The notes: generated by a model not told the origin, from the letters alone. A DNA stretch of 64,000 nt from Palsa-504 sp963756575 (GCA_963756575.1 CAVWOM010000008.1:620001-684000), one strand, 5' to 3'. Counted from the stretch's first letter, positions 53,434-62,420 are shown. Program-made: numbers and translations.

Positions 53434-53912
53434 AGGCATGTGATAGCTCACCGGATGACCGTCACCCGGGCTCCTGCTACAGGCCACAGCTTCACGATCC
53501 ATAGGCATCATAAATGGCTGATCTGCACGCATACTCATCACGGCGGCGCAGCCTGGATATGCACACCGATTCGGCGATCTATCGCGTGTCGGTCTGTGGT
53601 GCAGGTTACGTTTCGTGATCGGTTCTTGTTCCTGGCGGGAAGCGGGATCTGCCTGGTGCGGGTTCGCGGTGGCGTCGGCCGGGCTGACGGGCGTCATGGT
53701 CTCGGGGGCCGGTTCCTGGCCGTGGCGGTGCTGGCAGCGCCCGGAGACCGGGGCAGGGTGGCCGGGTGCCCGGCGTGCCCGCCGTGCGGCCGGGATCGGC
53801 GGGTCCTGGTTCCGCCGGCCGGGGCGGCGGCCCGCGCCCGGGTTGCGCGGGTATGCCCGGGCGCGGGAGCATAACCCCCGGGGGATGGGAGCGCGGCGGG
53901 AAGGCGGGTCAG
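53434..53912. other. Spacer between TPR and methyltransferase genes
   Basis: 479 bp without a supportable gene. The left part (53490-53640) is less GC-rich and probably carries the methyltransferase promoter. The right part has a run of GC hairpins described separately. Open frames are long only because stop codons are rare in this composition. Confidence 0.45.
53831..53867. promoter_or_regulatory. GC hairpin in the methyltransferase leader
   Basis: A perfect 12-bp stem, CCCGCGCCCGGG against CCCGGGCGCGGG, with a 13-nt loop, followed 8 bp later by the palindrome CCCCCGGGGG at 53875-53884. It ends 45 bp before the GTG at 53913. It could act as a terminator for upstream transcription or lower translation of the methyltransferase. 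Confidence 0.5.
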
Positions 53913-54729
53913 GTGACCGGCGGTCAGGACCTGGCGGATCAGGGTGTGCCGTTCGATGTGAGCCGGGCTCATATGGCGCGGGTCTATGATTTCTGGCTGG
54001 GCGGCAAGGACAACTACGCGGCTGACCGGGCTGTCGCCGAGCAGGTCGCCGCGGCGTACCCGGACGTGCGGGCCGCGGTCCGGGCGCAGCGCGCGTTCTT
54101 GGCCCGGGCGGTGCACTTCCTGGTCGCCGAGGCGGGTATCCGGCAGTTCCTGGATATCGGGACCGGGCTGCCATCGGCTGATAACACCCACCAGGTCGCG
54201 CAGCGGGCGGCGCCGGCCGCGCGGGTGGTGTACGTGGACAATGACCCGGTCGTGCTCAGCCATGCCCGGGCCCTGCTGGCCAGCAGCCCGCAGGGCGCTA
54301 CCGCCTACATTGATGCCGACCTGCGCGAGACCGGGGAAATCGCGAAGCGGGCGGCCGGGGTCCTGGACTTCGGGCAGCCGGTCGCGGTCATGCTGCTGGG
54401 CATCTTGCAGGGAATTCCCGACCGCGATGAGCCGGGCGCGATCATCGCCCGGCTCATGGATGCCGTGCCGCCGGGCAGTTACCTGGCCATCTCGCAAATC
54501 GCCGGGGACGTGGCCGCGGAGGAGGTAGCCCAGGGCGTGCAGCGGTACAACGAGCAGGCCGCTGCCCCGGTCGCGGCCCGTACCCACGCCGAGGTGTGCC
54601 GGTTCTTCGCGGGCCTGGACCTGGTTCGAGCCCGGCGTCGTGCAGGTGCACCGGTGGCGGCCTGGCACCGGGGACCTCAGCGGCGGCCGCGACCTGGCCA
54701 TCTACGCGGGAGTCGGACGCAAACCCTGA
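53913..54729 (+). CDS. SAM-dependent methyltransferase of the DUF574 type, one frame break
   Basis: 271 residues after removal of one base at about 54622-54628. GTG 53913 leads to VSRAHMARVYDFWLGGKDNY, the N-terminal signature of this actinomycete family, and the SAM site FLDIGTGLPSADN (D81). The normal ending, EPGVVQVHRWRPG and AIYAGVGRKP, sits one frame away after GLDLV. Members are abundant in Streptomyces relatives; substrates are mostly unknown, and some act in natural-product or regulatory loci. It lies after the TPR gene but with its own leader. Confidence 0.83.
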
Positions 54730-54810
54730 CGCACCCCCGACCGCGCGGGACCGCCGCGGCCAGGCCCCGCGGAAGGCAGGCACAGGTCCGTTTTGCCGCT
54801 GGCGGTTTAG

Positions 54811-56058
54811 TCAGCTGGGCAGGCGGCTGAGTGCCTCGGCAATGGGCGCGGTACCGTCCTCGCCGGCGATCCGGGCAGCGAGATCGCGTGCCCGGTTCAG
54901 GTAGGACGGGCGGGTAGTGGCGTCGCGAAGTGCGGCGGCGAGGGCGGGAGCGGTGAGCCGCCGGAAAGGTACCGGCCGGGGACCGATCCCGAGGGCGGCG
55001 ACCCGGGCGGCCCAGAATGGCTGATCACCGATCATCGGCACGGTGACGGCGGGAACGCCGGCGCGCAATCCTGCCGCCGTGGTGCCAGCGCCAGCATGGT
55101 GAACGATGGCGGCCATCCTCGGGAAGAGCCAGTCATGCGGCGTGTCGCCGATCAGGATTGACCGGCCCGGCGGTCCATCGGGGCGCGTCAGGCCGGCCCA
55201 GCCCGCCTGGATCACGATCCTGGTCCCGGCTTGCCTGGCGGCCTCGGCGATCAGGTCGCTGAGCCGGGCAGCGTTCCCGGGGGCCATGCTGCCCAGGCCG
55301 GCGAAGACTGGTGGCGGTCCGGCGGCCAGGAATTCCGCTAGCTCCGGGGGTGGCGTCCACGGCTGCGGGCTGTCCGGCCACCAGTAACCGGTCACCTCGA
55401 GCCCGGGCGGCCAGTCCGCCGGACGCGGGACGACCGACGGGCTGAAGCCGTGGAAGACCGGCCAGCGCTCGGCCTTCATGAGCCCGGTGATCGCCTCCCG
55501 GCTGCTGACACGTGACAGGCCCAGCTCAGCACGGAGCTCTTTGACTGGCCGCGCCAGGGCCAGAACGCCCAGGCCTGCCAGGATCTGGCCAGCGGCCAGG
55601 TTGCCGATCCGGCCCAGGCCACGGGCGGTCATGATCGAAGGCGGGAAGTTCCCGGTCGGGTAGACCGGCTGCAGGACCAGGCCGATGCTGGGCAGGCCGA
55701 GCGCGGTCCCGATGCAGAACCCGCCCGCGTAGCTGATCCCGGACAGCAGCAGCACGTCAGCGTCCTGCCGTGCGGCTGCCAGGATCCCGGCGTGAAGCTC
55801 CCTCATGTGATCAGCGACCAGCCGGATCAGCCGGGCCCCGCCGACCGGGCCTTTGCGCTGCCGCCAGCGAGCCGCGTTCAGCAGCCTGGGGTCACCGGGA
55901 AGCGGCCGGAATCCCAGCCCGGAGACGGTCACCAGGCCGCCGAACATCGCATAGCCCGCGATCGTCACATCGTGACCGGCGTTCCGCAGCGCGCTGCCCA
56001 GCCCGGTGAACGGCGCGACGTCCCCCCGTGATCCAGGGGCGACGATCAGCACCCGCAT
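54811..56058 (-). CDS. MGT/sterol-glucosyltransferase-type GT1 glycosyltransferase
   Basis: 415 residues from ATG 56058, with GGAGGAGG upstream. GT-B fold: MRVLIVAPGSRGDVAPFTGL at the N-terminus, and the donor-binding motif VHHAGAGTTAAGLRAGVPAV with GDQPFWAARV near the C-terminus. This matches the UGT-like enzymes that add sugar to sterols, macrolides or other small acceptors. Acceptor unknown; it stands alone and is divergent from the DNA glycosylase gene. Confidence 0.9.
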   Translation of the reverse strand: MRVLIVAPGSRGDVAPFTGLGSALRNAGHDVTIAGYAMFGGLVTVSGLGFRPLPGDPRLLNAARWRQRKGPVGGARLIRLVADHMRELHAGILAAARQDADVLLLSGISYAGGFCIGTALGLPSIGLVLQPVYPTGNFPPSIMTARGLGRIGNLAAGQILAGLGVLALARPVKELRAELGLSRVSSREAITGLMKAERWPVFHGFSPSVVPRPADWPPGLEVTGYWWPDSPQPWTPPPELAEFLAAGPPPVFAGLGSMAPGNAARLSDLIAEAARQAGTRIVIQAGWAGLTRPDGPPGRSILIGDTPHDWLFPRMAAIVHHAGAGTTAAGLRAGVPAVTVPMIGDQPFWAARVAALGIGPRPVPFRRLTAPALAAALRDATTRPSYLNRARDLAARIAGEDGTAPIAEALSRLPS

Positions 56059-56325
56059 CTCGCGATCCTCCTCCCCTGAGCCCGGAACGGCCCGCCGCCG
56101 GCAATCCCTGCCCCTGATGCGGTCCGCCAGCGGATGGCCAGCAGCGAACCCGGGTTCACCGGGGCAGCCCGGGGAGCCAGGCCGCGGCGTGCGGTGTGGT
56201 GATGAAAGCATAGGCAGTGCCGTGCTGCCGGGGCACGGCCTGCATGTCACCGGCGCACACTGCTGCCGCACGATGGCTGGCGTGAAAGAGACCTGCTGCG
56301 CGGGGCATCCCCGAGAGAGAGTGAC

Positions 56326-56982
56326 GTGGCTGTGACCAGCTTGCCGGGGCCGGCCTTCTCCGCGGCGGAGCTGCCGGGCCTGTGCGACAAGGCCGGGGCG
56401 CTGGACCTGGATCTGCAGCGCATCGTGGACGAGTACGGGTACCCGGAGTTCTGGAACCGGCCGAACACTTTCGAGTCGCTGGTGTGGTTCATCCTGGAAC
56501 AGCAAGTGTCGCTGGCTTCGGCCAGGGCCGCCCTGGAAAAGCTGCGCGGCCGGGTCGGCGCTATCACCCCGGCCAACGTCCTGGCCTTGACCGATGAGGA
56601 GCTCCGGGCGGCCTCCTTCAGCCGCCAGAAAACCGCCTACGTGCGCGGCCTGGCCCAGGAGATGCTGCACGGCGGCCTGGACCTGGCCGCGCTCGGAACA
56701 CTGGCCGACGACGCGATCCGCGACCGCCTTACCCGGCTGAAAGGCGTCGGCAACTGGACGGTCGATGTCTACCTGATCATCGTCCTGCACCGGCTGGACC
56801 TGTTCCCGGCCGGCGACCTTGCCGCCGTGAACGGGCTCAGGGAACTGAAGGCGCTGCCCCGGGCCGCCCCGGTCGCGGATGTGGTCGCCGCCGCGCAGCG
56901 GTGGGCCCCGTACCGCACCATCGGGACGATGCTCGTCTGGCACCACTACCTGTCGCGCCGGACACCGCGCCGCCATTCGTGA
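56326..56982 (+). CDS. HhH-GPD DNA glycosylase (3-methyladenine type)
   Basis: 218 residues from GTG 56326 (GTG 56332 also possible). The helix-hairpin-helix LKGVGNWTVDVYLI starts at residue 138 and the catalytic aspartate is D164 in LFPAGDLA. There are no iron-sulfur cysteines after the domain, so it belongs to the AlkA/MagIII-like rather than the EndoIII group. It would remove alkylated bases. A strong hairpin terminator follows the stop by 2 bp. Confidence 0.88.
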   Translation: MAVTSLPGPAFSAAELPGLCDKAGALDLDLQRIVDEYGYPEFWNRPNTFESLVWFILEQQVSLASARAALEKLRGRVGAITPANVLALTDEELRAASFSRQKTAYVRGLAQEMLHGGLDLAALGTLADDAIRDRLTRLKGVGNWTVDVYLIIVLHRLDLFPAGDLAAVNGLRELKALPRAAPVADVVAAAQRWAPYRTIGTMLVWHHYLSRRTPRRHS

Positions 56983-56984
56983 CG

Positions 56985-57031
56985 ATCTTCCTCACTGCGG
57001 CACCGGGCTGCTCTGCCGCGGTGAGGAAGAT
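56985..57031. terminator. Long hairpin terminator after the DNA glycosylase
   Basis: ATCTTCCTCAC pairs with GTGAGGAAGAT over 11 bp, continued inward by a wobble pair and GCGGCA against TGCCGC, giving an 18-bp stem with an 11-nt loop. It is the most stable hairpin noticed in the window and lies in the 3' end of the glycosylase transcript. Confidence 0.85.
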
Positions 57032-57228
57032 GGGTTAGCAGTTGCGGATCTCAGTCGATGGCCGCACAGATCCTGCCGCGACGTCCGCCGGACATTCGCC
57101 CGCCGGTGTTCCTTGCCGAGACGAGATGACGTCGGTCCAGTGGCCGCCTGAGCATCGGCTGCAGGCAGCTCAGGCGCTGCTCGATCGTCCCCGCCATGCC
57201 GCAGTGACCCGAGGGTGATAATTCGAGC

Positions 57229-57495
57229 ATGACCAAGGCGCACTGCGAACCGGCGGAACTGGAGCGGGTAATCCTCCGGCTGCTCAGCCAGCGCTCAGCG
57301 CAGGGGTCCATCTGCCCGTCGGACGCGGCCCGGGCGGCGCGGCCGGAGGGCTGGCGGTCGCTCATGGAAGAGGTCCGGGCGGCGGCCGGACGGCTGGCCG
57401 TCCGGGGCGAAGTGGACATCACTCAAGGCGGCCACGTGGTCGATATCGCCGCGGCCCGGGGGCCGGTGCGGATCCGCCGGCACCGGCCAGGCTGA
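57229..57495 (+). CDS. DUF3253 protein
   Basis: 88 residues with VILRLLSQRSAQGSICPSDA, RSLMEEVRAAAGRLAVRGEV and DITQGGHVVD. The family looks like a small winged-helix protein, suggesting nucleic-acid binding; its role is unknown. In bacteria it often lies near DNA-repair or stress genes, here next to a DNA glycosylase. Confidence 0.85.
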   Translation: MTKAHCEPAELERVILRLLSQRSAQGSICPSDAARAARPEGWRSLMEEVRAAAGRLAVRGEVDITQGGHVVDIAAARGPVRIRRHRPG

Positions 57496-57573
57496 ACGCC
57501 GCGGGCGCCGACGGTGACGGGGAACGGCCCGAGGGACATCGAGAGGGCCGGAGCGCTGCCCTAGCGTGACGTT

Positions 57574-58080
57574 ATGCGGACGGTGGAACTGCTGGGGGAC
57601 GATGAGCTGGACCGGACGGTACGGGCGGCATGGCGGCGGCTGGACCAGGCCGGGTTTTCCTCGCTGGCCCGGCACCGGCATCCGACGAACCGGCCGCACC
57701 TGACCCTGGCCAGCGCGGAGCAGTTCCCGCCCGCCGCGGCCGCCGCGTTCGCCGGCGCCTTGCGCGTGCTGCCGGTCCTGGTCCGGCTGGACGGGCTGCG
57801 CTTCTTCGGTGGCCGGGCCGGGATGCTGGCCTGGGCTGTCGACGACGACGGCGCGCTGCGGGAACTGCAGGCTCAGGTCTGGTCGGCCCTGGACGGCGCG
57901 GACCGCAATCCGCAGCATGAACCGGGCCGGTGGACGCCGCACATCAGCCTGGCCCGGCGGCTGCGGCCCGGCCAGGAAGCGCTGGCCGCCCAAGCCGTAG
58001 GCGAGGCTGCGGTCGGCGGGAAACTCACCGGGGCGCGTAGCTATGACAGCGTGACGCGGACAGTGATCCCGCTGCCTTGA
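57574..58080 (+). CDS. 2H phosphoesterase (LigT/2'-5' RNA ligase-like)
   Basis: 168 residues with both histidine motifs of the 2H fold: HLTLAS at residues 42-47 and HISLAR at 123-128. Such enzymes act on 2',3'-cyclic phosphates or 2'-5' linked RNA. ATG 57574 is used. A small stem, CCCGCT/AGCGGG, spans its stop codon. Confidence 0.87.
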   Translation: MRTVELLGDDELDRTVRAAWRRLDQAGFSSLARHRHPTNRPHLTLASAEQFPPAAAAAFAGALRVLPVLVRLDGLRFFGGRAGMLAWAVDDDGALRELQAQVWSALDGADRNPQHEPGRWTPHISLARRLRPGQEALAAQAVGEAAVGGKLTGARSYDSVTRTVIPLP

Positions 58081-58140
58081 AGCGGGTTAGCGGCTAAGGT
58101 TGGCCGCGATCTCAGCGACCTATCACGGAACCGTTCCACG

Positions 58141-58923
58141 ATGCTTATCTTCGTCCCTCCTTCGGAGACCAAGGCCTTCCCGGCCGCGGCGGCCCCGGTC
58201 GAGCTGGGCTCGCTGGCCCTGCCCGGACTCGCGCCGGTAAGGGCCAGGCTGCTCAAGGCGCTGGTCCGCTTGTCCCGCGGCCGGACCCCGGCCGCGCTGG
58301 CGGCGCTCGGCCTGAGCCCGCGCCAGGCCGGCGAACTCGCCCGTAACCGGGAACTGCTCTCGGCGCCCGCTGGCCCGGCGGCCGAGGTCTACACCGGCGT
58401 GCTCTATGACGCCCTCGACCTGCCCGGCCTGCACCGCCGGGGCATCACGACGGATCAGGTGCTGATCTTCTCGGGTCTGTGGGGAGTGCTCCGGCCCACC
58501 GACCGGATCCCGCATTACCGTTGCCCGGCCGGGGCGAAGCTGCCCGTGGCGGGCTCGGTGTCAGCGGCCTGGCGCCAGGCGCTGCGTGCTCCCCTGGCCG
58601 CCCAGGCCGGCGACCGGCTGGTGGTGGACCTGCGGTCGGGCGCGTACGTGAGCCTGTGGGCGCCCGGAGCCAACGCCGTCACCGTGCGGGTGCTGCACGA
58701 GCGGGAATCCGGCGGCGTGGTCAGGCGTTCTGTGGTCTCGCACTTCAACAAGGCGACGAAGGGGCGGCTCACCCGGGCCCTGCTGGAATCGGGGCGGCAG
58801 CCCGCCAAGCCGGAGGAGTTCGCCGACCTGGTGCGCGCTCTCGGCTACACGGTCGAGCCGGGTCGCGGGTCCGGCGGCCAGCACGCCCCGGCCGCGCTGG
58901 ACATCGTGGTGCGCGAACTCTGA
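58141..58923 (+). CDS. yaaA: YaaA-family peroxide stress protein
   Basis: 260 residues of the DUF328/YaaA type: LIFVPPSETKAFPA at the N-terminus, YTGVLYDALDL and LIFSGLWGVLRPTDRIPHYR in the middle, and VVSHFNKATKGRLTRALLES toward the end. In E. coli YaaA lowers free iron during peroxide stress; the fold is cantaloupe-like with DNA-binding ability. Complete, single gene. Confidence 0.87.
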   Translation: MLIFVPPSETKAFPAAAAPVELGSLALPGLAPVRARLLKALVRLSRGRTPAALAALGLSPRQAGELARNRELLSAPAGPAAEVYTGVLYDALDLPGLHRRGITTDQVLIFSGLWGVLRPTDRIPHYRCPAGAKLPVAGSVSAAWRQALRAPLAAQAGDRLVVDLRSGAYVSLWAPGANAVTVRVLHERESGGVVRRSVVSHFNKATKGRLTRALLESGRQPAKPEEFADLVRALGYTVEPGRGSGGQHAPAALDIVVREL

Positions 58924-58927
58924 GCGG

Positions 58928-59680
58928 TCAGGCTCGCACCTGGGATCTCAGCACGTCGAACTCGGCGCCGGGCGAGTTCGGGTCGAAGCCGTGCTCGATC
59001 AGCCAGCGGGCCGCCAGCAGGCTTCGCAGCGACCACCACGCGCGGATCACGTCGAGGTCGACGTCGGTGCCGTAGCCGGCCAGGACGTCGCCCAGGTGCT
59101 CCTGATGCCCGAGCGTCAGGCTGGCGAGGTCGAACAGGGCATCGCCCGGGGCCGCCTCGGTCCAGTCGATCACGCCGGTGACCTGGTCACCGTCGACGAA
59201 CACGTGGGCGACGTGCAGGTCGCCGTGCGTGAACGCCGGTGTCCACGGCCGGAGGGCGGCGTCGGCGATCTGGCGGTTGCGCGTGATCAAGCCGACCGGA
59301 AGGACGTCGTTGGCAAGAAGCCAATCGCATTCGCCGTCGAGGCGCGATGCGATCTCGCCGGGGCTCCGGCCGGGCCATGGCGGCAGCGGCGCGTCGTGCA
59401 GCATCCGGACGGCGGCCCCGGCCGCGGCCCAGGCCGCCGGCGACGCGGCCGACGGCTCGCCGAGGCGGGCGAGGACCGTCCCCGGGAGGGCGGCGAGGGC
59501 GAGCACGGGCGGCTTGCGCCACAGGACCTCCGGAGTCGGGACCGGCGCCATGGCCATCGCCTCGACCTCGACATCACTGCGCTTCTGATCAGAGTCGATC
59601 TTCAGGAACACGTCGCCGACGCGCAGGGTCGCGCACTCGTTATGAGCGACGACGACCTTGACCTCTTCCACGCCGGCCAT
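58928..59680 (-). CDS. Aminoglycoside-phosphotransferase-like kinase
   Basis: 250 residues with the kinase-like fold. The catalytic loop THGDLHVAHVFVDG has D154, the metal-binding IDWTEAAPGD has D172, and the N-terminal lobe ends with the lysine region VFLKIDSDQ. APH enzymes phosphorylate aminoglycosides, but many relatives act on sugars or metabolites; there is no resistance context. The two bases after the YaaA stop separate convergent genes. Confidence 0.85.
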   Translation of the reverse strand: MAGVEEVKVVVAHNECATLRVGDVFLKIDSDQKRSDVEVEAMAMAPVPTPEVLWRKPPVLALAALPGTVLARLGEPSAASPAAWAAAGAAVRMLHDAPLPPWPGRSPGEIASRLDGECDWLLANDVLPVGLITRNRQIADAALRPWTPAFTHGDLHVAHVFVDGDQVTGVIDWTEAAPGDALFDLASLTLGHQEHLGDVLAGYGTDVDLDVIRAWWSLRSLLAARWLIEHGFDPNSPGAEFDVLRSQVRA

Positions 59681-59757
59681 TATTCGCGAGCCGGCCGCCG
59701 GTTGTCGCCAGGTTTACCGCGCGCCTGAGCCGCCGGTCATGCCTTACGTTTTACGGC

Positions 59758-60336
59758 ATGGACACGCCGCCCGAAGTCATCTACATCATCCGGCACGCGG
59801 AGAAGCCGCTCAAGCCGCCGCTGTCCGGCGTTGACTTCGAGGGCGGCCAGAACGAGCATTCGCTGCTGCCGCGCGGATGGCAGCGCTCCGGCGCCCTCGC
59901 CGCCCTGTTCCACCCGGACTCCGGTCCGCTGCGGGCCGACCTGCGGACGCCGACGGTCCTGGTGGCGCCCTCCTGGGGTCATCCGGGCAAGACGGCCGCG
60001 CATCGGTCGTATCAGACCATCCAGGGCCTGAGCGAGCATCTGGAGCTGCCCATAACCGCTCCGTTCGCGCAGGGGCAGGAGCAGGAGCTAGCCGACAGCC
60101 TGGTACGCGACCACGGCGGAGTTGTCCTCATCTGCTGGGAGCACAAGCACATCCCGGTGATCGCCTCCTCGTTGCCGGTCGTCAGCGGAACCGCCATCCC
60201 GCGGAAATGGCCAGGCGACCGGTACGACGTCATCTGGTCGTTCACCCTCGTCCAGGAGCCCGGTCCGGCCTGCTACGCCTTCGGCCAGATTCCGCAGCAG
60301 CTGCTGGCCGGAGACTCCCCGGCCGTGTTCACATAA
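59758..60336 (+). CDS. Histidine phosphatase-like protein (RHAE type)
   Basis: 192 residues. The phosphohistidine motif IIRHAEKP (H13) is at the N-terminus and WEHKHIP (129-131) takes the second histidine position. The branch includes proteins acting on small phosphate esters or with no known substrate. Possibly co-transcribed with the MDR gene that starts 10 bp after its stop. Confidence 0.78.
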   Translation: MDTPPEVIYIIRHAEKPLKPPLSGVDFEGGQNEHSLLPRGWQRSGALAALFHPDSGPLRADLRTPTVLVAPSWGHPGKTAAHRSYQTIQGLSEHLELPITAPFAQGQEQELADSLVRDHGGVVLICWEHKHIPVIASSLPVVSGTAIPRKWPGDRYDVIWSFTLVQEPGPACYAFGQIPQQLLAGDSPAVFT

Positions 60337-60346
60337 GATCAGCTGC

Positions 60347-61318
60347 GTGCCCGCCCGCGCGCTCTTTCATACCGCGCCACGCTCTGTCGAGATCAGGGAG
60401 CTGCCCGCACCCCGGCCCGCGGCCGGCGAGGTCCTGGTCCGCACCGTGTGCTCCGGCATCAGCGGCGGCACCGAACGGCTGGTGTACCGCGGCGAGATCC
60501 CGGCCGAGCTGGCCCTGGACGACACGATCGAGGCGCTCGGCAGTACCTTCTCCTATCCCTTCGCCTACGGGTACGCGTGTGTCGGTGAGGTAGCGGAGTC
60601 CGGCCAGGCGGTTTTCGCGTTCCATCCGCACCAGGACGTATTCGCGGCCCGGGCCAGCGACCTGATTCCGGTGCCGGGCATCGATCCCGCGTCCGCGACC
60701 TTGCTGCCGCTGGTCGAGACGGCGCTGCAGGTGACGCTCGATGCGGGGGCCGGGTACCGGGACCGGGTCATCGTGCTCGGGGCCGGCGTGCTCGGGCTGC
60801 TGACCGGCCTGCTGTTGCAGCGCGCCGGGTGGCGGCCGCTGATCGCCGAGCCGCTCCAGTGGCGCCGGGACATCGCCAGCCGCCTCGGCGTCACCACCGC
60901 CGTGCCGGCGGAACTGGTGACCGAGGAAGTTCCGCTGGTCATTGACGCCAGCGGCAGCCCGGATGCGCCGGCGATGGCGCTGGACCTGCTGGCCCACGAG
61001 GGGATCCTGCTGGTCGCGTCGTGGTTCGGTACCAAACCCGTGGTCCTGCCGCTCGGCGGCGCCTTCCACCGGCGGCGCCTGACGATTCGCAGCACGCAGG
61101 TCTCCACCGTGCCGGCCCGGCTGTCCGGGACCTGGAACCGGTCCCGGCGCCGTCAGGAGACCGTCGAGCTGCTGCCCGAGCTGCCGTTGGCGCAGCTGTG
61201 CACTCACCATTTCGGCTTCGGGGACGCCGCCGAGGCGTTCCGAGCCGTGGACCAGGGGCAACCTGGGCTGATGCATGCCGTTCTCAACTACGACAGGAGT
61301 GCCGCCGGTGACCTGTGA
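60347..61318 (+). CDS. Zinc-type alcohol dehydrogenase (MDR superfamily)
   Basis: 323 residues from GTG 60347. N-terminal GroES-like domain with VRTVCSGISGGTERLVYRG, then the NAD(P) fold VIVLGAGVLGLLTGLLLQRA. It resembles the bacteriochlorophyllide dehydrogenase-like/zinc-binding group without the structural zinc lobe. It overlaps the PTPS-like gene by 11 bp, so both are made together. Reaction unknown. Confidence 0.87.
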   Translation: MPARALFHTAPRSVEIRELPAPRPAAGEVLVRTVCSGISGGTERLVYRGEIPAELALDDTIEALGSTFSYPFAYGYACVGEVAESGQAVFAFHPHQDVFAARASDLIPVPGIDPASATLLPLVETALQVTLDAGAGYRDRVIVLGAGVLGLLTGLLLQRAGWRPLIAEPLQWRRDIASRLGVTTAVPAELVTEEVPLVIDASGSPDAPAMALDLLAHEGILLVASWFGTKPVVLPLGGAFHRRRLTIRSTQVSTVPARLSGTWNRSRRRQETVELLPELPLAQLCTHHFGFGDAAEAFRAVDQGQPGLMHAVLNYDRSAAGDL

Positions 61319-61685
61319 AGTCGGGCTGAGCCGAAGCGTCCATGCCTTCCACGTCATGCCGGGACTGCCCGGGCCGGAGGGGGAGCTCCACGATCACGAC
61401 TACCGGATCGACGTCGTGGTGGACCGCGAGCAGCTCGACGAACGCGGCATGGTCTGCGATCTGGATGTGCTGGAGGCGGCGCTCACGGAGCTGACCGGCC
61501 GGATCGAAGACCGCAACCTGGAGGAGATACGGCCCGCCGAGGCCGAGGCGGTCACCGTCGAGGTGTTCGCCCGCTGGGTCCATGACACGCTCTCGCCCGT
61601 CGTGGCGGCCGCGGGCGGCGAGACGCTCGCCGTGCGCGTCTGGGAAAATCCCGTCGCGTTCGGCGGATACCGCGCCCGCTGCTGA
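61308..61685 (+). CDS. 6-pyruvoyltetrahydropterin synthase/QueD-like protein with Glu for catalytic Cys
   Basis: 125 residues from GTG 61308, with ACAGGAG 8 bases before it. Zinc ligands are H15, H28 and H30 in LHDHDY. The position of the catalytic cysteine of PTPS/QueD (four before the first ligand of the HxH pair) is E24, the change that marks PTPS-III-type proteins. The remaining domain ends VRVWENPVAFGGYRA. Coupled to an MDR dehydrogenase, it may act on a pterin or pterin-like product not yet defined. Confidence 0.85.
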   Translation: MTCEVGLSRSVHAFHVMPGLPGPEGELHDHDYRIDVVVDREQLDERGMVCDLDVLEAALTELTGRIEDRNLEEIRPAEAEAVTVEVFARWVHDTLSPVVAAAGGETLAVRVWENPVAFGGYRARC

Positions 61686-61778
61686 GGCCGACCCGGTCGG
61701 CGGCTGAACCGTTCTGGTGGCATTTTCGTGTCCTGTGATAGGAACAAACCACGTCGTCACCATCGCGGGGGCAGCCGT

Positions 61779-62420
61779 ATGACTCTGGGCTGGGATAACC
61801 CCACCGCAGCTCCCACCACCACGGTCCTGCTGCGGCACGGCGATACCCAGCTGTCACCCGAGCACCGTTTCAGCGGGCTGCGCGACCTGCCGCTCAGCGC
61901 CACCGGCACCCGGCAGGCCAAGGCCGCCGCCTGCCGCCTCGCCAGCGGTGCCCCGATCGACGCCGTGGTCAGCTCGCCGTTGCAGCGTGCGGTCGACACC
62001 GCCAGCATCGCCGCCGCCGAGCTGAGCCTGACCACGGTCATCGACGAGGACCTCCGTGAGACCGACTTCGGTGACTGGGACGGCTTCACCCTGGCCGAGA
62101 TCCAGCAGCGGTGGCCCGCGGCCGCGGCCGCCTGGCGGCGCGACCCCGAACAGGCGCCACCGGGCGGGGAGAGCTTCGCCGACACCGCGCTCCGGGTGAA
62201 CCGGGCCTGTGACCGGCTGCTGCGGGAGCACGGCGGCCAGACCGTCCTGGTGGTCTGTCACGTGACCCCGATAAAGATCATGCTGTGCCGGGCTCTCGGC
62301 GTCCCGCTCAGCACCGTCTACCGGCTCTATCTCGGTTCCGCCTGCATCAACGAGATCCAGTGGCACGGCCGCGGGTTTGCCGCCGTCCATCGCGTCAACG
62401 ACACCAGCCACCTGCCGTAA
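61779..62420 (+). CDS. Histidine phosphatase (phosphoglycerate mutase/CobC-like)
   Basis: 213 residues from ATG 61779. Phosphohistidine motif LLRHGDT (H20), the ETDFGDWDGFTLAEIQ segment and the second site VVCHVTPIKIML. It matches the C-terminal domain of actinobacterial RNase H/alpha-ribazole phosphatase fusions but stands alone here. It ends at the base next to the stop of the convergent membrane protein. Confidence 0.87.
   Translation: MTLGWDNPTAAPTTTVLLRHGDTQLSPEHRFSGLRDLPLSATGTRQAKAAACRLASGAPIDAVVSSPLQRAVDTASIAAAELSLTTVIDEDLRETDFGDWDGFTLAEIQQRWPAAAAAWRRDPEQAPPGGESFADTALRVNRACDRLLREHGGQTVLVVCHVTPIKIMLCRALGVPLSTVYRLYLGSACINEIQWHGRGFAAVHRVNDTSHLP

Noticed and set aside
50253..54729. Restriction-modification or other defence pair
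   Set aside because: The methyltransferase belongs to the DUF574 type without a DNA-methylase catalytic motif, and the TPR protein has no nuclease or other effector domain.
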